From Anaerolineae bacterium (lineage in GTDB: Bacteria > Chloroflexota > Anaerolineae > Aggregatilineales > Phototrophicaceae): a stretch of 14,422 nucleotides of DNA. The DNA is taken from assembly GCA_028284565.1 (NCBI GenBank), contig JANQRM010000508.1, positions 1 through 14,422 of the forward strand, in the 5' to 3' direction. Every line of letters begins with the position of its first letter. Position 1 is the stretch's first letter. Both the position numbers and the translations under genes were made by a program. This document shows positions 1-8,207 of this stretch, one piece after another. The notes beneath the pieces are model-generated. The model ran no database searches. It saw nothing but the letters and a program-made list of their open reading frames with translations, and was not told the origin of the DNA.

Positions 1-1
1 A

Positions 2-160
2 CCGCGTCGTAAATTGGATGTGAGCCGAGCCGAAGCTGAATTTGGTTTCCGATCTTCAACCCCCTTTGAGGTCGGATTACGCGAAACAATTGCATGGTAT
101 CAGACGATTCGTCAAGTACAAACTCAACATAAGTCCATTGAAAGTGTCGGAAATTTGTAA
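2..160 (+). CDS. NAD-dependent epimerase/dehydratase, C-terminal fragment (GDP-L-fucose synthase-like)
   Basis: This is the last 52 codons of a gene that begins outside the window, ending at TAA 158-160. The visible peptide starts [16 protein letters not shown] and continues with [14 protein letters not shown]. This matches the C-terminal signature of extended short-chain dehydrogenases acting on nucleotide sugars, especially GDP-L-fucose synthase (an RR-LD-SRA stretch, then FG, then G-L--TI-WY). In those enzymes this segment is part of the substrate-binding lobe; the Rossmann and YxxxK parts would lie upstream of the window. The exact substrate cannot be settled from the fragment. The next gene starts about 130 nt downstream on the same strand and does not look translationally coupled to it. 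Confidence 0.75.
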   Translation, partial: PRRKLDVSRAEAEFGFRSSTPFEVGLRETIAWYQTIRQVQTQHKSIESVGNL

Positions 161-215
161 AATCGGCGTTTTTTGTTAATATTGCTACGGTTCTTATGCA
201 GATTGTCTCATTTGC

Positions 216-221
216 TTGACA
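216..221 (+). promoter_or_regulatory. Possible -35 box upstream of the ABC ATPase pair
   Basis: A perfect TTGACA lies 70 nt upstream of the first ATPase gene, in the 126-nt gap after the epimerase fragment. No good -10 box sits 16-18 nt downstream; the best window, GAAACT at 239-244, is poor. The gap is the natural place for the operon promoter, but this site alone is weak support. Confidence 0.25.
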
Positions 222-292
222 AGTTGCACAGCCTGAAGGAAACTCTAGGCTTATTAGAAGAGATTTTAGTACATCATTAAGGAGGGTTGGTC

Positions 293-1306
<1,014 letters not shown>

Positions 1307-1308
1307 TC

Positions 1309-2265
1309 ATGGTCGAATACCATCACGATATCAATTTCGATCCGAAACAAACAGGCGACCCACTCGTCCGAGTGACCAACCTTGTCAAACATTTTCCGAT
1401 TACCTCCGGCATTATCTTCCAACGCCAAGTGTCGGCAGTTAAAGCTGTGGATGATGTGAGCTTTGATATTTATCCCGGCGAGACCTTGGGACTCGTAGGG
1501 GAATCGGGAAGTGGGAAAAGCACCACAGGTCGGACAGTCCTGCAACTCTATCGGCCAAATTCAGGGAGTGTTATGTTTGAGGGGCAAGAGCTGACCTCAA
1601 TGAAGAGTAATGAACTGCGGCGGATGCGGAAGCGTATGCAGATGATTTTCCAAGACCCTTATGCATCACTGAACCCGCGGATGACCGTCGGCAGTATCGT
1701 GAGTGAACCGCTCCAGATTCACAACGAATATACTAATCGGGCAGAACGTCGGGAATATGTGGAAGGTCTGCTGGAACGGGTGGGCTTAAATCCCTACTAC
1801 ATCAACCGTTATCCGCATGAATTTTCGGGTGGCCAACGACAACGTATCGGTATCGCGCGTGCGCTCGCCTTATCCCCCAGTTTTATTGTGGCAGACGAAC
1901 CGATTTCCGCGTTGGATGTGTCGATTCAAGCGCAAGTGGTCAACTTGATGCAAGACTTGCAAGAAGAATTGGGCTTGACCTATCTCTTCATCGCGCATGA
2001 CTTGAGTATGATTCGTTACATTTGTGATCGTGTAGCGGTGATGTATCTGGGTAAGATTGTGGAACTCGCGGAGACAAATGAACTCTATGAGAATCCCATC
2101 CATCCCTATACCAAGATTTTGTTATCGGCTGTACCCATTCCCGACCCCGAAGTGGAAAAGACCCGTCAACGCCTTATTCGGGAAGAAGGGGTGCAGTATC
2201 ACGAAGACGAATCCTCCCTAACCGAAGTCAGTCCGGGGCATTTCGTCGCATCCAGTCGAGTCTAA
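1309..2265 (+). CDS. Oligopeptide/dipeptide ABC transporter ATP-binding protein, DppF/OppF-like
   Basis: This is the second ATPase of the peptide importer and would form a heterodimer with the product of the preceding gene. Of its 318 residues, Walker A GESGSGKS is at 64-71, the Q-loop at Gln115, signature FSGGQRQR at about 172-179, Walker B FIVADEP at about 192-198, and the H-loop at His230. The N-terminal stretch [10 protein letters not shown]...VKAVDDVSF is typical of the DppF branch. The C-terminal tail is shortened: the usual cysteine-containing loop is missing, and the conserved end reads [13 protein letters not shown] where the family normally has a cysteine after VA. ATG 1309 is chosen because it follows the previous stop by 2 nt and has a G-rich Shine-Dalgarno-like stretch (1293-1298). 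An in-frame TTG 1291 lies inside the upstream gene. An intrinsic terminator follows. Confidence 0.93.
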   Translation: MVEYHHDINFDPKQTGDPLVRVTNLVKHFPITSGIIFQRQVSAVKAVDDVSFDIYPGETLGLVGESGSGKSTTGRTVLQLYRPNSGSVMFEGQELTSMKSNELRRMRKRMQMIFQDPYASLNPRMTVGSIVSEPLQIHNEYTNRAERREYVEGLLERVGLNPYYINRYPHEFSGGQRQRIGIARALALSPSFIVADEPISALDVSIQAQVVNLMQDLQEELGLTYLFIAHDLSMIRYICDRVAVMYLGKIVELAETNELYENPIHPYTKILLSAVPIPDPEVEKTRQRLIREEGVQYHEDESSLTEVSPGHFVASSRV

Positions 2266-2287
2266 GTTTTCAAATTACAATACAAAC

Positions 2288-2317
2288 AAAGGGCGTACAA
2301 TAGAGTACGTCCTTTTT
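2288..2317 (+). terminator. Rho-independent terminator of the ABC ATPase operon
   Basis: The left arm AAAGGGCGTAC (2288-2298) pairs with GTACGTCCTTT (2305-2315) with one G-U wobble, around the 6-nt loop AATAGA. A run of five T residues covers 2313-2317. It lies 22 nt after the stop codon of the second ATPase gene, so the transcript ends without permease genes. Confidence 0.85.
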
Positions 2318-2410
2318 GATTCATATCTGTGAATAGTTCGATTCAATCCATCAGCCTTTATATCTCGTTACATGGCATAAGACTTAGCTGAGGTCGGAAC
2401 GAGGTGACAC

Positions 2411-2887
2411 ATGAACAGCAATGATTATCATTTTATCACGCACTGGCGCGTCAAAAGTACGCTGGAAGAAATAAATGATATTTTGGGTGATGTGCCCGAT
2501 TTGGTGCGGTGGTGGCCCGCCGTGTATTTAGATGTTGAGATTATTGAACAGGGAAACGAGGATGGTGTTGGGCAAGTGGTTCGGCTCTACACAAAGGGCT
2601 TCCTACCGTACACCTTGCGTTGGAGTTTTCGGATTACAGCAGTGAATACGCCTTATGGCTTTACGCTAGAAGCATGGGGCGACTTCAATGGACGAGGCAT
2701 CTGGACGTTTGAGCAGGATGGGGAGTGGGTGAACATCACCTATAATTGGCGGATTCGGGCAGACAAACCCTTGCTACGCTATCTCTCGTTTTTGCTGAAA
2801 CCTGTTTTCTCTGCGAATCATCATTGGGCGATGAACAAAGGGCTAGAGAGCTTAAAGGTCGAGTTAGCCCGTCGGCAGGCAATGTGA
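2411..2887 (+). CDS. SRPBCC (START/polyketide cyclase-like) domain protein
   Basis: This 158-residue protein is a single SRPBCC fold, the helix-grip fold that forms a deep hydrophobic ligand pocket. Recognisable parts are the opening HWRVKSTLEEINDILGDV, then DLVRWWPAVYLDVEII, the strands GVGQVVRLYTKGFLPYTLRW and TPYGFTLEAWGDFNGRG, and the long C-terminal helix NHHWAMNKGLESLKVELARR. No signal peptide is seen, so it is probably cytoplasmic. The domain occurs in lipid binding, polyketide cyclisation and many proteins of unknown role, so no ligand can be named. ATG 2411 is supported by GAGGTG at 2401-2406. The gene stands alone between the operon terminator and the propeller gene. Confidence 0.8.
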   Translation: MNSNDYHFITHWRVKSTLEEINDILGDVPDLVRWWPAVYLDVEIIEQGNEDGVGQVVRLYTKGFLPYTLRWSFRITAVNTPYGFTLEAWGDFNGRGIWTFEQDGEWVNITYNWRIRADKPLLRYLSFLLKPVFSANHHWAMNKGLESLKVELARRQAM

Positions 2888-3079
2888 AATTGACCCCTAC
2901 TCGATGAATCACGCTGACTAGACGCACTTCAACAAAGTCACAGTGGAAAATAAAAAGTCCAATCAATGTTGGATACATTTCATCATGATTATCTAACGAT
3001 GGGTTGGGTGAGCGATTTTGTGCTGAGATGAATAGGTTGCTAAGACTGCGAAAATGTCTGAACCATAAATCTATGCATC

Positions 3080-3088
3080 TGGTAAAAT
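3080..3088 (+). promoter_or_regulatory. Possible extended -10 promoter element of the TolB-like propeller gene
   Basis: TGGTAAAAT fits an extended -10 (TGn followed by TAAAAT) 35 nt before ATG 3124. No clear -35 lies 16-18 nt upstream, which extended -10 promoters can tolerate. Apart from this, the 236-nt gap 2888-3123 shows only the ribosome binding site GGAG at 3114-3117. Confidence 0.3.
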
Positions 3089-3123
3089 TCATGAATGTCG
3101 GAAAAATATCAACGGAGCTAGTA

Positions 3124-4209
3124 ATGATTAGGATATTAGGGGTTATCATAATCAGCTCAATAGCAATTTTGTCTTTGGCACAAGAAAATGCCTTTCCCGG
3201 AGATAGTACAATGTCAGAATTTAGCTCAAATAATGATGTTGGTCAGATTGCTTTTGTATCAATTCGTGACAATATTGGTCACAAAGAAATCTATGTGATG
3301 AATTCGGATGGTACGGGTCTGACCCGATTAACTTACTCTGGACGCAGACTTGACTTAGGTAGTTCGAGTCCGAAGTGGTCACCGGATGGGTCACAGATTG
3401 TATTCATCTCGAATCGACATGGTGATTTTGAAATCTATATGATCAATTCCGATGGGACAAATGAGAGACGCTTGACGAGGTCCTGCTTGTTCAAGGGTGG
3501 CGATTCCTTTGCACCAAGATGGTCACCGGATGGGTTACAGATTGCATTTAGCTCTGATAAGGAAAGTAGTTTTGGCGCATCGCATATTTTTGTAATGAAT
3601 GCTAATGGGAGCGATCAGACCCAATTAACGAATTCGCAATTCCGCGATAGATCGCCTGTGTGGTCACCGGACGGAACAAAAATTGCCTTTGTTCGTGTTT
3701 TAAACAATGGTCGACAAATATTTGTCGACCAAATATTTGTAATGAATGCTAATGGGAGCGATCAGACCCAACTAACATTCAGTGAGGAGAGAAATTCATC
3801 ACACCCTACATGGTCACCGGATGGACAGAAAATTCTCTATTCGTCTAAAGATGCTGGTCAAGTAGAAATTTATGTGATGAATGCGGATGGCACCAACCAA
3901 ACTCGATTAACGTTTAATGAAGAGGGTCATTGGGGTGGTGTATGGTCACCGAATGGAGAGCGAATCGCCTTTGTGTCGAATCGACATAAGAATTGGGAAA
4001 TCTATGTGATGAATGCGGATGGCGCCAATCAAACTCGATTAACATTCGCTACCTTAAGGGATTGGCATCCTGTGTGGTCACCGGATGGGCAACAGATCGT
4101 CTTTATCTCACATCGTAATGGGGTTCAGGGAATTTATGTGATGAACGCTGATGGCACGAACCAAACTCGATTAACTGGTGGGATTGATTCGCAACCTGAT
4201 TGGAGATAA
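3124..4209 (+). CDS. Secreted TolB-like seven-repeat beta-propeller (WD40-like/PD40 repeats)
   Basis: The protein (361 aa) starts with a Sec-type signal sequence, MIRILGVIIISSIAILSLAQ, with no lipobox, so it is probably exported. The rest is seven copies of a repeat of about 44-50 residues of the form I-A-F-x-S-x-R, then EIYVMNADGTNQTRLT, then a variable loop, then P-x-WSPDG. This is the PD40 repeat found in TolB and DPP-IV-type propellers. TolB itself has six blades; seven units here suggest a seven-bladed ring, with the last unit ending in PDWR. ATG 3124 is preferred over an upstream in-frame ATG at 3004 because it has GGAG at 3114-3117 and begins directly with the signal peptide; the extra 40 residues are not signal-like. 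No enzymatic domain is visible, so a binding or scaffold role is likely. Tol-Pal partners are not seen, so a true TolB role is doubtful. Confidence 0.88.
   Translation: MIRILGVIIISSIAILSLAQENAFPGDSTMSEFSSNNDVGQIAFVSIRDNIGHKEIYVMNSDGTGLTRLTYSGRRLDLGSSSPKWSPDGSQIVFISNRHGDFEIYMINSDGTNERRLTRSCLFKGGDSFAPRWSPDGLQIAFSSDKESSFGASHIFVMNANGSDQTQLTNSQFRDRSPVWSPDGTKIAFVRVLNNGRQIFVDQIFVMNANGSDQTQLTFSEERNSSHPTWSPDGQKILYSSKDAGQVEIYVMNADGTNQTRLTFNEEGHWGGVWSPNGERIAFVSNRHKNWEIYVMNADGANQTRLTFATLRDWHPVWSPDGQQIVFISHRNGVQGIYVMNADGTNQTRLTGGIDSQPDWR
3376..4088 (+). repeat. In-frame tandem repeat units encoding propeller blades
   Basis: The string TGGTCACCG(G/A)A(T/C)GG recurs at 3376, 3520, 3661, 3811, 3943 and 4075, with spacings of 144, 141, 150, 132 and 132 nt, all multiples of three. 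It encodes the WSPDG or WSPNG blade motif. Two neighbouring units also share an identical 36-nt block (3589-3624 and 3736-3771). The repeats are coding and divergent between these blocks. Confidence 0.9.
3708..3731. repeat. 24-bp perfect palindrome inside the propeller gene
   Basis: TGGTCGACAAAT (3708-3719) is followed directly by its exact reverse complement (3720-3731). In the reading frame it encodes part of GRQIFVDQIFV, which is an imperfect 15-nt tandem duplication (R-Q-I-F-V then D-Q-I-F-V). It makes the fourth blade longer than the others. Confidence 0.9.
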
Positions 4210-4268
4210 TAAATTTTCGAATTGCTGAATATATGCAATCCTCAGGTTAAACTACGCTGTCCTTAACC

Positions 4269-5234
4269 CTACTTTGCCATCTCAGCGAGTCCCTGCTCAA
4301 TCGAGACTTTGCCTTCATAGTCGAGTTCACGTCTGGCTTTGGCATCGTTGACGGTGACTTCGTTGCCGATGAGATTGACAGCGGTTTTGGTGAGAGGTGG
4401 ACCGCCATCGAGGTTGAAGCGTCGCCAGATTAACTCGGCTAGTCGTGCGCCAGTCCATGCCAACCAGCGTGAGACACTACGCGCCTTGAGGTCGATGCCC
4501 TGTGTTTTCATTAATTGGGTAAACATACTCCGCACGGTCACGGGATCGCCATCCGTCAAGAAGTAGATTTCGCCGTCTTTGCCCTTGTCGATTGCTAACA
4601 ATATGCCTTCACAGAGATTCTTCACGTGGCAAGTCGATGTTAGGTGATGTCCGCCATGTATCCAGAGGAATTGTCCTTTTTCGACGCGCTGGATGAGATT
4701 GGGAAGCAGAACCGTGTCGCCTTTGCCCCAGACGAAACGCGGGCGCAAGATGATGCGCTTCATCGGACCCGACTCAAAACCCAAGACGACATCTTCTGCA
4801 AGTCCTTTCGTGAGAGGATAGAGTCCGACAGGATTCGTTGGGCGCGGCGTGGTTTCGTCGGCATTGATGATGGGCTTACCCCCTGCGAGGACGGCTTCGG
4901 TGCTGATGTGGATAAAGGTCTGCACGTCGAGTTCATGCGACGCGAAGAGAACCTGCTCTGTGCCGATGACATTGACACGATGGAAGGCTTCCGGGTCTCC
5001 CCAATCGGAGACGGTTGCCGCCAAATGCACCACCGTATCACAACCAAGAATGCCCTCTCGCAAGGCGGATTCATCATTGAGTTCACCATGGATGGGAGTC
5101 GCGCCGAGTTCTTGGACAATCTTGGCTGAGGATGCAGACCGTGCCAGCGCATTGACCATATCGCCCCGTGCAACGAGTGCTTCAATTAAATTCCGTCCAA
5201 CAAACCCCGACCCGCCTGTAACAAATACCCTCAT
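4269..5234 (-). CDS. NAD-dependent epimerase/dehydratase (extended SDR family, 3-beta-HSD-like)
   Basis: This 321-residue extended short-chain dehydrogenase would be a cytoplasmic NAD(P)-dependent oxidoreductase or epimerase. The N-terminal dinucleotide motif is GGSGFVG (residues 7-13). An HLAATVSDWG stretch (about 70-79) matches the family's cofactor-side loop. The catalytic Ser/Thr lies in HISTEAV (111-112) and the Tyr/Lys pair in YPLTK (Tyr139, Lys143). The RPRFVWGKGD segment (about 164-173) and the late Arg/Trp-rich helix resemble sterol or 3-beta-HSD-like members, but the substrate is not predictable. ATG 5234 has GGGAGG (5240-5245) 5 nt upstream. It is the last gene of a probable minus-strand operon, 16 nt after the frameshifted gene, and converges on the propeller gene with a 59-nt gap. 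Confidence 0.9.
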   Translation of the reverse strand: MRVFVTGGSGFVGRNLIEALVARGDMVNALARSASSAKIVQELGATPIHGELNDESALREGILGCDTVVHLAATVSDWGDPEAFHRVNVIGTEQVLFASHELDVQTFIHISTEAVLAGGKPIINADETTPRPTNPVGLYPLTKGLAEDVVLGFESGPMKRIILRPRFVWGKGDTVLLPNLIQRVEKGQFLWIHGGHHLTSTCHVKNLCEGILLAIDKGKDGEIYFLTDGDPVTVRSMFTQLMKTQGIDLKARSVSRWLAWTGARLAELIWRRFNLDGGPPLTKTAVNLIGNEVTVNDAKARRELDYEGKVSIEQGLAEMAK

Positions 5235-5250
5235 GACTACCTCCCGTTAA

Positions 5251-5864
5251 TCAACCAGCTAAGTTGAAATAATCTTCAATCGGTGCGTATCCTAGCCAAT
5301 GAATTGGGTATTCATATCCTCGATTTAGAATGTTTCCCATTTGCCACTGTTTATCTTGTTCAGCAAGTAACTCTATACGAGTTACAGGTGAGGATTCCAT
5401 GACATGATGTACGGCGGAAATATGGGTGACGATTTGTTCTGTTTCGCCAAAAACGAGTAGTAGATTAATCGCATTCGGACCACTGATTTTTAGTCGATAA
5501 ACCTGACTGGGAGTTGAATATTGCTCATTAAAGTGTCAAGCGTAAGAATGTGTTGCAGATGATATGGGTTCAAAATAATGATTGAGATATAGTTTTGGCG
5601 AGGGTCTTGACTTAAGCTTACCGAAATCCGAGTGTTTTCAATCTCAAACCATAATCCGGTTTCATCAGAAAATAGAACATCAGAGGCTTGGATAATTCTT
5701 TCAGCTTCATCTAAAGTGGTTACGCCTGGCATTATTCCGAAGAGACAGGGCAATTGGCAGTCGCTTTTGTCGTTCAGATATTGTTCGAGAGGAGATGTAT
5801 TCGTTTTAATGACTGTTTGAGACAAAAAGACGATTCCTATCAGTACGACAAGTATCCATCGCAT
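5251..5864 (-). pseudogene. Small secreted protein of unknown function, interrupted by a single-base frameshift
   Basis: Reading from ATG 5864, the first frame encodes a hydrophobic N-terminus (MRWILVVLIGIVFLSQTV) and then CQLPCLFGIMPGVTTLDEAE, a C-x-x-x-C...GI.PG.T motif I associate with small uncharacterised proteins of Chloroflexota. This frame reaches TAA at 5490-5492, giving 124 residues. The -1 frame is then open from just before the break to TGA 5251-5253 and encodes a plausible continuation beginning YSTPSQVYRLKISGPNAINL and ending YEYPIHWLGYAPIEDYFNLAG. One base missing near 5519-5522 (in AATATT) would explain everything; the restored protein would be about 204 residues. The restored stop lies just before the ribosome binding site of the epimerase gene, as expected for an intact operon gene. 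It may be a recent mutation or an assembly error. No function is known to me. Confidence 0.65.
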
Positions 5865-5908
5865 TCACTTTTAACTTTCCACTCACTAATCTGACATCTG
5901 ACCATTGC

Positions 5909-6913
5909 TTATTCCACATCCCAGCGCATGTGCCAGACGGTCCGCTTAGGCGTGAAGCGATATTTTTCAAGGAGGTCGTGGGTTAAGGTGTCATCATGGG
6001 GATGTTCGATTCGCATACTGCTGCGTGTGGGACGTTGCAAGATACTGTTGAGGAGCAATTCATCATACAAGCCTTGATAGTCGGGATGCGTGAAGAGAGT
6101 GAGATGTGTGGAGGAGGCGAATTTCTCTTCAATCCACAACGTGGCAAGCACAGCTTTGCCATCTTCTGATCGAATGATGAGTCGTTCCATCTTGGACATA
6201 GAAAACGCACTGAGGATTTGTCGCCACCATGTTTGATGAACCAGATTGCGATGAATCGGGCGTAACCAGCCAACTCCGCCTTTGTCTTGAGGGCGTACCT
6301 GTTCAATCAATGCCATTTCAGCGCGCCAGTCATGGTTTCGTGGGCGGGTGATATAGACCTCACTTTTGGGCATAGGCGCAGGTTTGGGAATCATGCTACC
6401 GCGTTTCCAAGTGGTGAACGCCTGCTCCGTCACAAAGCCTAGATTTTCATAGAGCATCTTCGCGGAAAGGTTGTCAAAATCTGTCTGCAGAATGACCTGT
6501 TTGCCCCCGCGTTGACGAATGGTTTCCATGCTGGCTAACATCAATTTAGTCGCAATACCCCGCCGTTGATAATCGGGATGGACACCGACATTGGCGATGA
6601 GGTAGGTCGCTCCCAAGTCTTTATGCCAGCGTGCCGGATAGATGGACACATTGCCAACGATGTGTCCGGCTTCTTCCCAGACATAGCCCATGCTGATTCC
6701 GAGAATGAGTTCGTTTAATCGCGGGATGAGTCCGAAGCCTTTTCCCCAGCGACTGTAACCCCGCATCTCACGTAAGGAGGCACGCCCCGATTCATCCATG
6801 CGGTCTGCAAAGGTGACTTCGATTAAATCCGCCAACGGCAAGATGTCCGTCCGCAAATTCACAGGACGAATGCCGGATTGTGTGGTTGATGCAGTGCGGG
6901 GAATGGAAGTCAC
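5909..6913 (-). CDS. GNAT family N-acetyltransferase, two-lobed (334 aa)
   Basis: The first half contains a complete GNAT acyl-CoA-binding signature: NVGVHPDYQRRGIATKLM (about 108-125), with the Q-x-x-R-x-G-x-A loop for the pyrophosphate, followed by NLSAKMLYENLGF (about 148-160). At 334 residues it is about twice the size of a single GNAT domain. The second half, from about residue 190, has GNAT-like elements (STHLTLFTHPDYQGLYDELLLN) without the glycine-rich loop, suggesting a degenerate second lobe. The acceptor cannot be inferred. The start is GTG 6911-6913, supported by AAGGA at 6920-6924 with 6-nt spacing; no in-frame ATG is close by. It is the first gene of the minus-strand group and is divergent from the NHL-type propeller gene. 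Confidence 0.85.
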   Translation of the reverse strand: MTSIPRTASTTQSGIRPVNLRTDILPLADLIEVTFADRMDESGRASLREMRGYSRWGKGFGLIPRLNELILGISMGYVWEEAGHIVGNVSIYPARWHKDLGATYLIANVGVHPDYQRRGIATKLMLASMETIRQRGGKQVILQTDFDNLSAKMLYENLGFVTEQAFTTWKRGSMIPKPAPMPKSEVYITRPRNHDWRAEMALIEQVRPQDKGGVGWLRPIHRNLVHQTWWRQILSAFSMSKMERLIIRSEDGKAVLATLWIEEKFASSTHLTLFTHPDYQGLYDELLLNSILQRPTRSSMRIEHPHDDTLTHDLLEKYRFTPKRTVWHMRWDVE

Positions 6914-6952
6914 GGTTAGTCCTTTTGAGCTATCAGCGTCCAGCCGTCAGCT

Positions 6953-6971
6953 ATAAGGTGAGTCCCCTTAT
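6953..6971. other. Small hairpin in the divergent control region
   Basis: ATAAGG (6953-6958) and CCTTAT (6966-6971) form a 6-bp stem with a 7-nt loop, about 40 nt upstream of the GTG start of the acetyltransferase. It lies among short variants of CTATCAGC/GTCAGC. It has no T-run, so it is not a typical terminator, and its role is unknown. Confidence 0.35.
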
Positions 6972-7031
6972 GATAGCCGATTTCGTTACTGAATTGCTGA
7001 GATGCTGACAAGCTAGTCATCAGTCAAAACA

Positions 7032-7050
7032 TTGAGCAATGTATGCTCAA
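7032..7050. promoter_or_regulatory. Operator-like perfect dyad between divergent genes
   Basis: TTGAGCAATGTATGCTCAA is a perfect inverted repeat with 7-bp arms and a 5-nt spacer. The 19-bp size and position, 118 nt from the minus-strand start and 122 nt from the plus-strand start, fit a site for a dimeric DNA-binding protein serving one or both promoters. The cognate regulator is unknown. Confidence 0.45.
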
Positions 7051-7133
7051 CTATCTTGGATGCTGTGATTAAATTGCCATGAGAGAAGGCTAACAAGGGA
7101 GGGGTGAGTATGTCAAGCGAGAAGCTCGTCGGG

Positions 7134-7139
7134 TAGAAT
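7134..7139 (+). promoter_or_regulatory. Possible -10 box of the NHL propeller/lipoprotein operon
   Basis: TAGAAT lies 33 nt before ATG 7173, where a -10 element would be expected. The downstream sequence TAGAATGGAAA resembles TACAATGGAAA in front of the Uma2 gene (10825). The matching -35 region is poor. Confidence 0.35.
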
Positions 7140-7172
7140 GGAAAATATGGTTAATGTGTAACTAGAGGAATT

Positions 7173-8207
7173 ATGAGTCGTCTAACGCGCCTGTCTGTAT
7201 TGAAACAAATTCTCGTTCTGTTGGTGAGCATCGTGGTGATTGTGGTGGCAGTGATTGTGACCTTGCGCTTGGTGCTGAATTCGGTTCCACGCACGCTTGG
7301 CAACCCGATGATTGAGGGCATTAGCATCGAAGAATTCGTTGAATTGCCAGATGATGACTCCTATCCCTATGCGATTGCACTTGCGCCCGATGGCACAGTC
7401 TACACGGCGAGCTATACCACAGGAACGGTGTGGGCAATTAACACCAATGGAGAGGTAACAGAACTCCCCAGTACCCGTGAGCAAGTTGGCTCGGTGACAG
7501 GCTTGGATGTTGCTCCCGATGGCACACTGCACATCTTAGACCGTATCGCGCCTCTCCAAGAAGCGGGTGGGATTGTCTGGCGCGTTGCTGATGATGGACT
7601 CGAAGTCATTGTGAATAAAGACAACAGTGAAACAGGTGGATTTGTCCTGCCAGAAGATATTGCGATTGACGGGGATGGGCGGATTTATGTCTCGGATCGT
7701 GGACCCGATCGAGTCTGGCGATTTGATGCGGATGGCGAGAATGGCACAATCTGGTGGTCATCTCCACGCTTAGCCGATGCCACGGACTATACGCCGATGG
7801 GGCTGGCATATGACTCGGTGAATGAAGCATTGGTGATTAGTGATAGTTTGCATGACCTGTTGTATCGTGTGTCGTTGGACGCAGAGAATCCCCGTGAGGA
7901 GACAGAACTGCTTTATCAACACAATGACCGTGACCTTGAACCGGGCTTTGACGGGGTGACGGTGACCGACAGCGGTGAGATTTATGTGGCAGGTTTGGGC
8001 TTGAATCGAGTCTATCATTGGCGCGACGGCGAATTGATCCCAATTGCGCGGGATTTTCGTCAAGCGAGTGATGTGGTAGTTGATTCCACACGAAATTTAC
8101 TCTATGTGACCAATTTCAATGGCGCGGGCATCGGCATTGGAACATCCCCCCTCTTGCCCTTTGCGCTGGATGTGATTGACCTCTCGCCTGATAGTGCTGA
8201 TGGCTAA
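7173..8207 (+). CDS. Membrane-anchored NHL/SMP-30-like beta-propeller protein
   Basis: The protein has 344 aa. Residues about 12-34 form one hydrophobic helix (LVLLVSIVVIVVAVIVTLRLVL after a basic start) that should anchor it with the rest outside the cell. The remainder is a six-bladed-type propeller of NHL or SMP-30/strictosidine-synthase style, with repeats such as YPYAIALAPDGTVYTASY, VTGLDVAPDGTLHILDR, PEDIAIDGDGRIYVSDRG, PMGLAYDSVNEALVISDS and VVVDSTRNLLYVTNFNG. Such propellers bind ligands or act as lactonases; I cannot identify a metal-site set, so function is open. ATG 7173 has AGAGGA just upstream (7164-7169). The lipoprotein gene overlaps its 3' end by 8 nt, so the two products are probably made together. 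Confidence 0.82.
   Translation: MSRLTRLSVLKQILVLLVSIVVIVVAVIVTLRLVLNSVPRTLGNPMIEGISIEEFVELPDDDSYPYAIALAPDGTVYTASYTTGTVWAINTNGEVTELPSTREQVGSVTGLDVAPDGTLHILDRIAPLQEAGGIVWRVADDGLEVIVNKDNSETGGFVLPEDIAIDGDGRIYVSDRGPDRVWRFDADGENGTIWWSSPRLADATDYTPMGLAYDSVNEALVISDSLHDLLYRVSLDAENPREETELLYQHNDRDLEPGFDGVTVTDSGEIYVAGLGLNRVYHWRDGELIPIARDFRQASDVVVDSTRNLLYVTNFNGAGIGIGTSPLLPFALDVIDLSPDSADG

Noticed and set aside
3004..3123. Forty-residue N-terminal extension of the TolB-like gene from ATG 3004
   Set aside because: The extension has no ribosome binding site of note and would place the signal peptide internally; ATG 3124 has GGAG at proper spacing.
3376..4088. Regularly spaced repeats that could suggest a CRISPR-like array
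   Set aside because: Spacings are multiples of three, the repeats lie in one open frame and encode WSPDG blade motifs; they are propeller repeats.
4245..4268. GGTTAA/TTAACC inverted repeat between the convergent genes as a terminator
   Set aside because: The stem is only 6 bp and AT-rich, with a 12-nt loop and no T-run on either strand.
4339..5250. Several plus-strand open frames opposite the epimerase gene
   Set aside because: The minus-strand frame carries complete SDR motifs; the opposite frames are shadows with no family features.
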